A DNA stretch of 64,000 nucleotides from Saccharomyces mikatae IFO 1815. Lineage: Eukaryota; Ascomycota; Saccharomycetes; Saccharomycetales; Saccharomycetaceae. The position numbers and the translations under genes were made by a program. Each line of letters starts with the position of its first letter. Position 1 is the stretch's first letter. This document shows positions 54,530-63,762 of this stretch, piece by piece. The notes beneath the pieces are model-generated. The model searched no databases. It had not been told where the DNA came from and saw only the letters and a list, made by a program, of their open reading frames with translations. The DNA lies in contig NC_079270.1 in NCBI RefSeq assembly GCF_947241705.1, forward strand, positions 1,031,439 through 1,095,438, in the 5' to 3' direction.

Positions 54530-56724
54530 ACACGTTTATGGTGTATAGTTGACATAAAATTAACTGATTATCGTTAATTTTAGAATACGGAGAGCATCCT
54601 GTATCTAATATTACGAGATCAAACGATACTGTCTTTCATTTTCTGTCTGTGATCGTTACTATAAAGTGAGCTAGATTAATCCAAGCAGAGTTTATGTCAA
54701 GTTATTTAGGAGACAGTCATGCAAGTTTCAGGATACAACAAAAGCCTATAATAACTCAATATGAGGATGTAACCATGACTATGAATACCTTTACTAGATT
54801 ATTATCAAGCTTCTGGACTCTATCAAAATTGAATCCTGTTTGTGATGTGTACGCCTAAAATTCACTTTAAATACAAAACTTCATATTAATCCTTTTCTAA
54901 TGGATTTGTCGGAATAAGAACCAACTACAATAAAACAATCACTAGTATTACAGATTAATGGTATTGTTCATGGTTTCAAAATATTATCACATATATTCTA
55001 GGTGGATGACGTAAAATATGAGACCAGTAGACTACAGTTGAAGCGTGGGAATTGAAAATATAACAAGATCAGTAAATCTCAGCATATGAAACGAAGCCAG
55101 GAAGGATCACATCATTATGTAAGACTACTAATTCCTCTTCACGGATTCACAAACTTTTAAAAACCATCCTAGTATATTCTATGTACATCATTTACCGCTT
55201 TTACGATAATAGTATGAAAGCGATAATCTTAATACTCAAAAATCCTTTAAGTTCATTATTAAAGTTTTTTGCCGAATGTAAGCTCACCACTTCCCCTTGG
55301 TTTTCTGAAATAATGCTATATAAAAGCATTCTTCAGAGGAAGTGCTACAGTACACAGACAGTTATAAGTTTTGTTATTCTCATTGTGTGCAATTTTTTTT
55401 AATCATAGTGAATAGGATTACTAAATTATCGACAGTTATTACATAAACCGTTGAGATTTTTGTTTTTATATTGATATTTCTGGAAGCTTTAACTTGCAGC
55501 GCCACCTCTAAAAGCTATACCAAAAATAAAGTATAAAAATTTGTTGGTAAGTACAAAAAGATCCAATTTACAATTTGAGGTAGTCGCACCTCACTTAGGT
55601 GAAGTGTTTACTTCTTTTCCCTTTGAAATGTTCAGGGACATTTATATGTGCTGCTCTGATTTTGTACATCGTTCTTGGCGTACTTTTCTTTCCAAATCTT
55701 CATAAAATGTTGAGTTGATTCAGTAATACCAAATGAAAACATGCTGTTAAAACAATTTAAATCATTGCTACGTTATTTAAAATGGTTGGATTACCGTATT
55801 TTGTTTCGTCAATAAAAGATCATAATTAATGGGATATAATATCACTCGAGTAACATTTCAATGATCAACAAGGCTATCGAAATCCAATCTAAGGATAATA
55901 TGCTTTTGTGTGGTTTTTGTGTGGATGTTTGCAGTCACATTCATATACCGTTTTCGATATAGTAACCAAGGTGAAGAGTTGATTGAGAAAGATTGGCTTT
56001 GCGTACTTCGGTGCGAGTTTATGCCAATGGCTATTGAGAGGATTTATAATAGCTCGAGATGAGATTGCCGTAGGTGGCGGTTATTTAGCTGATCAGAACG
56101 AATTACATTTAAACGTTAAAATATCATATATGGGTATATGTCTTTTTCGTTACAAGTAATTGCCCAGGAGGGTCTAGAGATTTTATTCGTCAATTTCGGT
56201 TCCTAAAAAAGGGTATATCCCCATTACTACATTTTCATATCTACCCTTCTCTTACAACAATGTTTTATCACATTTACCGATGAACAATTTGTTCTCCAAG
56301 TTAAGTTTTACCTATCTTCAGTCAATTAAAAGCTAGACACAACTTATTCAGTAAGAACATAAAATGAAAAGGAAAATTTCGTTATGTTCAATTATAACTT
56401 AGTTTATTTTAGATATGAGAATATATGTTTGTATACAATTTCTATTCCATCTAGGAGCTACCGTAATATATTATAAATAAAATACTTTTCACGTTCCTTG
56501 ATTCGTTTCTCTCTAAAAAATATTATTTTTTGATAGATAGTTATATCACCTATATATAGTATTACACAATGAAAGGCGCTTCCATTATATTGGCTACTCT
56601 CTACGCAAAGTTTCATAACGCGCGCCCGCTTGGCGGCTTTTCTTTTTCAAACTATATATAAATCGAGCTGCCAGAAGTTCAACTCCAAATGACAGGTACC
56701 TCAAACTGCTGTCTCATCGCCAAA
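54530..56724. other. 2.2 kb gene-free region, SGE1 to COS relic
   Basis: Strongly A/T-rich. Open frames do not exceed 73 codons and show no domain. The right end contains a TATATATAAAT stretch at 56653-56663, about 65 bases before the COS start, which is likely the old COS TATA element. Confidence 0.55.
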
Positions 56725-57942
56725 ATGAAAGATACTGATATTGAAGATGAGAAGAGCATGGGATTATTATCTCCCAAAGATCTCGAATCCAAAAGACTGT
56801 CCTACCCCAAGAGATTTTTAGAAATAAATTCACCTGGTACTCGTATGAGATCTATAAGTCCTTAGCATTTCGTATCTTGTTACTATTATGGTTGCCACTT
56901 GGTGTTTGGTGGAAAACGTCCACCGATTGGACTTATCCGTTTGTAGTTTCGATTTTTCTGTTTCTAGGGCTAGCGTTTTTACTCCTTGCTCAATTGCTAT
57001 CTCGTAAACGGGCCTTATCAAAACAACTTACTCAATTTTCTAAGGAAATTACTAAAAATACACCAGGTACGGACCCTAGTGATTGGGAAGTTGTTGCAAC
57101 AAATCTAAATTCCTACTTTTACAGAAATAAAACTTGGAATACCAAGTATTTTTTTCTTTGACACCGTGGACTGCCAAGAAGCCTTCAGAAAAACTCTTCT
57201 CGAACCATTCTTTCTGAAAAAAGACGAAGCTGCAAGAGTTAAGTCATTTAAGGATTCCGTTCCTTACATTGAAGAAGCGTTACAAACTCATTTTACAGAA
57301 GTCAAAAAAACAATGGGTTTTAATCAACTCTTGGAACATAGGGAGCATTATTTACCTAAAGGGCCTTCAACTTCCTAAAGAGGCTTACCGGTTCAAGGTC
57401 ACTTGGGTTCTCAAGAGGATGCTTAGTGATCAGATTATACTCGCGCTCTTTCTTTATTTTTTTTTTATTTTTTTGTCAGGGTTTTTGGACATGCTGCTTC
57501 TTAAGCTTACTCCAATTTTCAAGGAGATTTCCAATTCTTATTTGCCATTATTGTTCCTTTCTTATTTTAGTTTTTTTTGAGCTTCTCGCCATTTTAACCT
57601 TTTACTTCGATTCCTGTATGCTACCAGTGCATTTCTTGAAACGGCACATGATGTTCATTTAATAATGAAAGCGGTGGAAACGAAGTTTAAGATGCAGTTC
57701 TTGTCAATTATAATAAATGTTCAAGGAAGTGGCCCTGAGAAGTGGGACGAAATCGCAAAGAAAATGAATAGGTACCTTTTTGAGCAAAACTTTTGCTCGA
57801 AGGAGGAGTTTTTTTGACGGGACTGATTGTAAAGTGTTTTTTAGGCATGAATTTAGTAGCATTTTAGATTCAAAGAGATCTGCATGGCCCAGATCATTAG
57901 AATTTGAACTGTGTCCATATATTCGAGAGGCGCAATTACAGG
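56725..57942 (+). pseudogene. COS: COS (DUP380 family) pseudogene
   Basis: COS proteins are subtelomeric, four-segment membrane proteins of about 380 residues that help sort membrane cargo to the vacuole. The whole gene is recognisable but broken. It starts at 56725 (MKDTDIEDEKSMGLLS). After about 33 codons the frame shifts, and the family sequence resumes as YEIYKSLAF and LLLWLPLGVWW. WEVVATNLNSYFYRNKTWN follows, then a shift near 57160 before DCQEAFRKTLLEPF. Another shift around 57310-57370 precedes LPKEAYRFKVTWVLKR. The tail, with KMQFLSIIINVQG and WDEIAKKMNRYLFE, also shifts before HEFSSILDSKRSAWP. At least four frame disruptions make function impossible. Confidence 0.9.
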
Positions 57943-58343
57943 CGTAATTCAGCTTAATTTCCTCGTTTCAATGCCGATCCACCCTCTGGGTCACGCTTAC
58001 CGAGTTTTAAAGGCCTTGGTGACAGTACAGAGCTCGTATACTACTACGAGTACGTACGACTCTCAGCACATCATAGCTGTTTTACTTCAGTTTGGAAAAA
58101 CGAACTGTAGCGTTATTCCGCGAAGATCATTAAGACTATACTAGTATAGGGTTTAGACAATAGCTTCTGTACGAAGGTCTCTGCCAATACGAGATACTCC
58201 TTATGCTAAAAAAAAAAAAAAGAAATTAAAACATGACAGGCACGTAAAAGGGTTCTTTCGAAGGCACCTGGGCACCCCTATAATTGTCGATCAAGGTTTG
58301 CGCGCACACGAATACAAACACAGGCACCGTAAACATACCTTCA

Positions 58344-58350
58344 TATACGA
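58344..58350 (-). promoter_or_regulatory. Sterol/anaerobic response core (TCGTATA) upstream of second PAU
   Basis: Same position relative to the gene as the site at 51193-51199 (about 255 bases before the ATG). Conservation between duplicates while flanking promoter sequence has diverged supports function. Confidence 0.5.
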
Positions 58351-58604
58351 AGTTTGTGACGAATGCACGAATCGTTCAAGGACAAGTGCATTTCTATAGT
58401 TACGGTGGATAAGGTGTGCTAGATGAGATATGTAGGATCTTGAGGTGAGAAAAGAGTGTCAGTGGGTGGTTCGTTTGGACAGCACCAGCTGGTGAAGGAA
58501 TTTGTATAAATAGAGCAGACTTGACCGCCTATATTTGTGAATATGCACTCATTCTTTTCTTCCTAGTAGGGCTTATATCAGCACTAAAGAACAAAACAAA
58601 CACA

Positions 58605-58967
58605 ATGGTCAAATTAACTTCAATTGCCGCTGGTGTCGCCGCCATTGCTGCCGGTGCCTCCGCCACCACTACTCTAGCTCAATCCGACGAAAGAGTCAAC
58701 TTGGTCGAGTTGGGTGTCTACGTCTCCGATATCAGAGCCCATTTGGCCCAATATTACCTGTTCCAAGCCGCCCACCCAACTGAAACATACCCAGTCGAAG
58801 TTGCTGAAGCTGTCTTCAACTACGGTGATTTCACCACCATGTTGACCGGTATTGCCCCAGACCAAGTGACCAGAATGATCACTGGTGTGCCATGGTACTC
58901 CACCAGATTAAAGCCAGCTATCTCCAAGGCTCTATCTAAGGATGGTATCTACACTGTCGCCAAATAG
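58605..58967 (+). CDS. PAU: Seripauperin (PAU family) protein, second copy
   Basis: A 120-residue secreted protein, the standard PAU length, starting at the ATG at 58605 with the family signal peptide [17 protein letters not shown]. Compared with the PAU at 51458 it lacks the four extra residues after the signal peptide and ends in a Thr-Val-Ala-Lys tail; otherwise the two are nearly identical. Many differences are synonymous third-position changes, which suggests the protein is under selection. It lies in a duplicated segment with conserved promoter elements. It is probably induced in anaerobic and cold conditions like other PAU genes; the molecular function is unknown. Confidence 0.95.
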   Translation: MVKLTSIAAGVAAIAAGASATTTLAQSDERVNLVELGVYVSDIRAHLAQYYLFQAAHPTETYPVEVAEAVFNYGDFTTMLTGIAPDQVTRMITGVPWYSTRLKPAISKALSKDGIYTVAK

Positions 58968-59095
58968 AGACAGACGCCTTTACGAACGAAATTCTATAGA
59001 CATTGAGTAACGAAAAAACAAAAAAAAGCTTTTTTTCTGCCATGAAAACAGTTTATTATATGTAAATGTATATTAATATTATAAACCTGCCTGAC

Positions 59096-59819
59096 AAATG
59101 CTGTGCATATACCATTAGCCGGAGTACAATGAGCCTCGAGACGACATTCTTTTCTGCTGCAATGTAATATTCTGATGTACGCTGCACTTATAAGCAGCGT
59201 GAGACTATATATATATGTATATATATATTTGGAAGGACTGGCATCTAAATCGAAGAATATTGAAGCAGGAAGTGGATGTATACCTCCACATTCTTTTATC
59301 TCTCGCATGAAAGGGCTTGTTCTTTTTTAAGAGTCTGGGCGCGGAGTCATTCGCTGTTTATGTGTCACTTACAATTAAGGTTGGTAGGTAGATCAGGGTC
59401 TGTGCGAGTTACCGACCAGTCGTAGCAATGCAACTTTCATATTTAGTTCTTTGAGAATGCTATCGCGGTACCCGGTCAGATATCGTATGTATTCACTGGG
59501 TATAAGATGGAAGAAGATGAAAGAATAGCACTCTGAATGACAGGTAACGCAGGCACTACGTTTCATGATGGGTGTATTAGAATGTTGGGAGCCAAAAACA
59601 ATGTCAGTATCGACTTTGGTGTTGGTGTGGCATATTCGAACGATGGTTTTTGTCCTCTACCGTCATTCCGGTTTAAACGAGAGCATGATTGTAACTTGAT
59701 TCCTCGTTGTGGAAGAGGAAGTCGCGGATACACATGTCTGTGAAATACATTGTAATCTATAAATATGATAACCGAATAGTGCTATCTATACATCCCTTGC
59801 ATATAATCGATCAGTCTTT
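59096..59819. other. Intergenic region, PAU to GNAT relic
   Basis: About 720 bases with an alternating TA/TG stretch at 59206-59229. A 68-codon frame at 59537-59743 has an ATG but no recognisable family, and I do not call it a gene. Confidence 0.45.
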
Positions 59820-60359
59820 TTACAAGCCTTCTCTTATTGTAGCCAATCCTCTCTTCTGTCTACCATCCTCAAAGTTTTCCCCGTCTAACCATTGCTCGAA
59901 TGCTTTACGGATGTTCATCCATTCTTTGTCGATTATTGAGAACCACTGGGTGTCTCGAGTCCGACCCTTGTACACCACCACTTGTCGAAAGGTTCCCTCG
60001 TGCTTGAACCCTAGGCGCATCGCCCTCCTGGATGGCCCATTTAGACTATCGCACTTCCACTCGTATCTCCTGTACTGTAAAACGTCAAACACGTATTTCA
60101 ACAAAAGGAATTGGGCCTCAGTAGCGATTGCTGTCTTCTGTAACTCCGGTGAAAAGACTACATATCCAACTTCAAGCGAACCATTGGCTTCATCGATCCT
60201 TATGAGGCAGAGTGTGCCAACGGCACAACCAGTCCTTTCATGGATAATTGCGTAAGGCACGGAGTCGCGCGGGCGGGCGGGCCGGACCGTTTCCTTTTCC
60301 TGAAAAATAAAGAGAAAGAGCAAAAGAAAAAAAGTATAAATAGTGCACTGTTTTCCCAT
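59820..60359 (-). pseudogene. N-terminally truncated GNAT acetyltransferase
   Basis: The open frame (179 codons) encodes the C-terminal two-thirds of a RimJ/RimL-like GNAT N-acetyltransferase, similar to YIR042C-type subtelomeric proteins of about 236 residues. Visible are [39 protein letters not shown] (acetyl-CoA-binding strand and loop) and [26 protein letters not shown]. The usual N-terminal 55-70 residues are missing. The first ~25 codons instead read a hydrophobic, A/T-rich stretch with no similarity, and the join falls at a GC-rich patch (60256-60295). One residue also seems deleted in RRAMRLGF, where relatives usually have two alanines. It is probably non-functional, though still open. 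Confidence 0.7.
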
Positions 60360-60511
60360 TTGACGTTTAGTGAAAAACTTTTTCTGAAAACTTTTTACTG
60401 AGCATTTAGGCGGAGAATCTTGGTGGACTTTCTCAGTTTTATGGGCCTGTGTATTTTACCTGGCGTACTGGGAACTTTCTTCTCTTATTATTTATGTACG
60501 TAAACTCTAAA

Positions 60512-60893
60512 TGTTGGAATAAGTGATTACTACTATAAATTTAGTCATACAAACCGGAGTAACTGATGACGAACATTCTTTAACATGATACTAATAATGT
60601 TGGATAAAGGAATACAAACATTCTTATGATGATACAAATTAAATTGGAGTAGGCAAACTCTAATAGTAGAATTTACTGCATTAGTAAGATAAAGATCTAT
60701 TAATTGACCTGAAGTTAGTATATAAGAAGATGAGCCATAACTAAAATCTCATCGTCTATGCTCCGAGTTATGTCTGAACCATTGGGTTTAACACAATCAA
60801 TCAGCGTATGTTTTATATACCTCTCTTATATAATTTAAGAAGGAACGACTTATTCTTAATTATTACAACTTACTAAACAACTAATTATCAACA
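60512..60893 (+). mobile_element. Solo LTR, same family, without target duplication
   Basis: A 382-base element from TGTTGGAATAAG to AATTATCAACA, roughly 90% like the copy at 22572 by eye. The flanks are CTAAA on the left and ATTAT on the right, so there is no target-site duplication. This is expected if the LTR formed by recombination between two different insertions, that is, a translocation or arm exchange at this point. Confidence 0.88.
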
Positions 60894-61150
60894 ATTATTT
60901 CTGTGTTAGGTTATTTTGGTGGTGATTTTTCTGAAATAGTAACATAAGTGTATATAAATTGAGTGGTTAGTATACGGTGAAAAAGTGGTATAAATCATTA
61001 GTCATATCATGCTTTTGGGTTATCACATTCAACATCTTTTAATTTATTTACCAAAATACAAATTCGAATGGACAAAAACTAAATATTTTTTCAATGAATC
61101 TGTAAAATATATTACAATGAATCACCATCCTAAATACCACTTATTACCCT

Positions 61151-61468
61151 TTATTCAAAAAGAGATTCCCTTGGACACGAGGTATATCCAACATTATATT
61201 GATCTGGTGTAATACCTTGTTCTTTTAACTGATTTGCCCAATCATCAAGCTGTGCTCCAAATGCTTCTAGCCAAGGGCGAATGGGGTATTTACCGTACAC
61301 GACTTTTTCAGCAATGACAACATCACTTTTATCTACGGCTTTAGCAAGAAGGCCATATGGACTTCCATCACGAGTATATTCATAAGCAATACCGCAGTTC
61401 TCATATTCATCTTCCCACTTCATTAGATCTCTATACACTTCTTCCCCTAAAACATGAATGAGTTTCAT
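61151..61468 (-). CDS. Small pro-domain-only paralogue of the 62151 precursor
   Basis: A 105-residue protein, start ATG at 61468. It aligns end to end with residues 1-98 of the divergent gene at 62151. Shared positions include the MKL..VLG start, LM.WE, GI.Y, DG...GL.A, VYG..PI.PWL..F.A.LDD, a QL..QGI..(D/T)QYN segment and a final Cys. It stops seven residues after that Cys (tail PRESLFE), where the partner continues into its Kex2 site and cysteine-rich peptide. It lacks a hydrophobic N-terminus (charged residues at 9, 10, 13 and 14) and has no N-x-S/T sequon, so it is probably cytosolic. I do not recognise the family. Possible roles are an immunity/antidote protein or a truncated, dying copy. 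Confidence 0.6.
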   Translation of the reverse strand: MKLIHVLGEEVYRDLMKWEDEYENCGIAYEYTRDGSPYGLLAKAVDKSDVVIAEKVVYGKYPIRPWLEAFGAQLDDWANQLKEQGITPDQYNVGYTSCPRESLFE

Positions 61469-62150
61469 TTTGCTACACCTTTTTCAAGTTAATTTACAGC
61501 GAAAAATGGTATTCTTGCAACAAAGGCAACCATAGTCGTTTTAAATCAAATTTTTTTTAGAAAATCTTCTATTTTGCAATCGTTGAGAATAGTTTAAACC
61601 AAGGAATCACAAAACTTCGTATGTGTCAAAAAGGTGAAAATAGTGCTGCATCTTTTCCTGATTTACTCCTGCAGGAAAAATGCTCGCGCGGCATTGTGCG
61701 CGGCTTTTTCAATTTTAAGAAATTTCTTGAGAAAAATAAATGAGCAAGTTTCCCTTCCATTTTCAACATATGATGGAAAAACAACATATTTCCATTAAAA
61801 GAAATCAAAAAAAAAAAAAAGAAAGGGATGAGAAAATTCCAAACAGATATGCAGAGCGAGAAATATTTTGCATTATGGATGAATATAAAGTTTGGTATTT
61901 TTATGGTTACGCGCTCTCAATTAGCAGTTTGAACCCAACAAAATTTATACTAATTTGTATCCAACTCTATTTCTGATAACTAATTACCCTATACGTTAAT
62001 CCAAACCTCTGTTAAAATTCAACAAAATGAAGATATATAATGTAAACCTTTTCTCAACTCTATAAAAGGCGTCGAGGATAACTTTAATGTTATTTATTCT
62101 CTTGAATGGTATCTTGCAAGTAGTTCACTAAAAGAATTGAATCAAAAAGA
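61469..62150. other. Shared divergent promoter of the paralogous pair
   Basis: 682 bases, A/T-rich, with a poly(A) tract at 61807-61821. It separates the two starts and could control both. Nothing coding is recognised. Confidence 0.5.
62061..62068 (+). promoter_or_regulatory. TATA box (TATAAAAG) of the cysteine-rich precursor gene
   Basis: A strong consensus TATAAAAG 90 bases upstream of the ATG at 62151, followed by an A-rich leader. This is an inducible-type yeast promoter layout and supports real expression. Confidence 0.55.
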
Positions 62151-62603
62151 ATGAAGCTTGCGAATGTTCTCGGTGCCGTTGCTTTCACCAGCTTGATGGA
62201 CTGGGAAGCTTCCAAAGAAGGATATGGCATTCAATATATTCAGTCCACAGATGGCAATGAGAATGGCCTAACAGCCGTTGCATTGGCAACAAATGGTTCA
62301 TATATCGACGACATAACCGTTTATGGTGATAATCCCATTCTTCCCTGGCTGCAAGAGTTTTCCGCAGAGCTTGATGACTTGGCCCAGCAATTATACAGCC
62401 AGGGTATCAGTCAAACTCAATACAACGAAGGAAACGTGACCTGCTCAATTGATTTGATTTCGGACGAGACTATTAATGGTAGTACTCTTGACAAACGGGG
62501 AGGTAAGGCTAATAATTGTGGCTATTTTTGTGGAGGTAACTCATGCTCAGGTAAAAAATGTAGCAAGTGTAGAAAACATTTCAAAACTTGGCATTGCAAA
62601 TGA
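62151..62603 (+). CDS. Putative secreted precursor of a cationic six-cysteine peptide (toxin- or signal-like)
   Basis: A 150-residue protein of no family I recognise. Residues 3-16 are mildly hydrophobic and could act as a signal peptide. Residues 17-98 form the pro domain shared with the 61151 gene. There are three N-glycosylation sequons (N48, N95, N109). A Leu-Asp-Lys-Arg dibasic site ends at R116, closely like the alpha-factor leader junction. Kex2 cleavage there would release a 34-residue peptide with six cysteines (C123, C127, C132, C137, C140, C149; spacing 3-4-4-2-8), eight Lys/Arg and no acidic residue. This fits a disulfide-bonded antimicrobial, killer-like or pheromone-like peptide. 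It is next to the telomere with a TATA box upstream. Function is inferred, not shown. Confidence 0.65.
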   Translation: MKLANVLGAVAFTSLMDWEASKEGYGIQYIQSTDGNENGLTAVALATNGSYIDDITVYGDNPILPWLQEFSAELDDLAQQLYSQGISQTQYNEGNVTCSIDLISDETINGSTLDKRGGKANNCGYFCGGNSCSGKKCSKCRKHFKTWHCK

Positions 62604-62956
62604 AATGCGAAGTTCCAGGCCCAAAATCAATCGATTTAAAGAAGTTCAAATTAAAATAAGAAAATTCTAAAAAATTTAAAAACATTAAAAAATTCTAAAA
62701 ACTCAATAAAAAAAAAAGGGATAGAATCAGTTGATTGCTTTTTTTGTCTTGTTTTTTTTTTACAGTTTATAATGAAACATAAATATAATCTAGTTTTTTT
62801 TTTTGCAGATGAAATTAAAAGTTTGGTAACTACTTTTTTCAGCGACCAGAACCAAACAAAAAGATTTGAATCATTATGACTCCAATCATTTTCTTTGATA
62901 TAACTACCAATTAAATATTTGTTGTTCTTAGGTCCGTATGAACTGCTAATTTTTGA
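62604..62956. other. A/T-rich 3' flank of the precursor gene
   Basis: Many poly(A)/poly(T) runs, including near-repeats of AAAAATTTAAAAA type just after the stop. No gene seen. Confidence 0.5.
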
Positions 62957-63762
62957 CGTAGTGAATTACGATCTAGCTTATATGTCATAATGTAGTAAGA
63001 TTATTGGACATTCTTATTATTATAGAAGTAACATACATACTATTGTATTCTCTTGATGAGATACAATCCATTCTTATATGTACTATTGTCTTATTACTGC
63101 ACCCCTTTTGCCTAGTAGCGATTAGTCATCTCGTGACTAATTGTAAATTAGTCATACTTCTTTAATTAGCATATTTTAACATTATGAGTAAATGGCGCAG
63201 GGCGTGTGGTGACGTAAGGAATTGCGATCTAGCTCATTAATCATAATTTAGTAAGATTATTGACCCTTTTTCATATATTACTATAAACTAGTCATACTTC
63301 TTAGGTTAGCACATTTTAATAGAATGATAATATGTGGCTATGAATCGATGTGAATTTGGAGAAATTTTTTATGTTTGGGTGATTTAATTGGTGATTTTTT
63401 TAAATTGTGATAAATATATGTATATAATGAGTAGACAGAATTTGGCAAAATACGTTATATTAGATGCAAGTAAGTGCATATATATGATATTTGGGTCCGT
63501 AGAATACATTATAAACACTAAAATGGGAATAAAAGTGGGTTTTATGGGTAAATGGCACAGGGTGTGAAGCGCTGAGGTAAGTGCCGTGTATGGTGATGTA
63601 TGGTGATGTATAGTGGTAACCATGGCAACTGAGTGAGAGGTGAGGATGAGGAGCAGTGTGGCAGTAGGGTAAGATGGGAGTAGTGTATTTTTAGCATCCG
63701 TAGGCGTATGGAGAGCTGTTATGGGAAAGAAGAAGGCATGGTAGGTGTTGATATTGTGGTGA
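62957..63762. repeat. Subtelomeric X-element-like region with internal repeats
   Basis: Non-coding sequence directly inside the telomere, the position of the X element. An imperfect ~260-base duplication is visible. AATTACGATCTAGC...GTAGTAAGATTATTGGAC (62964-63009) recurs as AATTGCGATCTAGC...TTAGTAAGATTATTGACC (63221-63266). TAGTCATACTTCTTTAATTAGC (63151 on) recurs near 63290. GTAAATGGCGCAGGGCGTG (63187) recurs as GTAAATGGCACAGGGTGTG (63549). A 10/11 ARS-consensus match, TTTTATGTTTG, is at 63367-63377, as X cores usually have. No Y' element is present. Confidence 0.65.
63367..63377 (+). other. ARS consensus-like sequence
   Basis: TTTTATGTTTG matches WTTTAYRTTTW at 10 of 11 positions and lies in the X-like region, where a conserved origin is typical. 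Whether it fires is unknown. Confidence 0.4.

Larger units (their letters stand above)
58150..59095 (+). repeat. Duplicated PAU segment, copy 2
   Basis: Partner of 51012-51930: same promoter blocks, PAU gene and 3' flank in the same orientation, separated by SGE1 and the COS relic. It contains the sterol-response core TCGTATA (minus strand) at 58344-58350. Confidence 0.75.

Noticed and set aside
59537-59743. 68-codon frame with an ATG between PAU and the GNAT relic
   Set aside because: No recognisable family, no supporting promoter signal, length compatible with chance.
61009-61212. 67-codon plus-strand frame overlapping the end of the 61151 gene
   Set aside because: A/T-rich, no domain, antisense to a better-supported gene.
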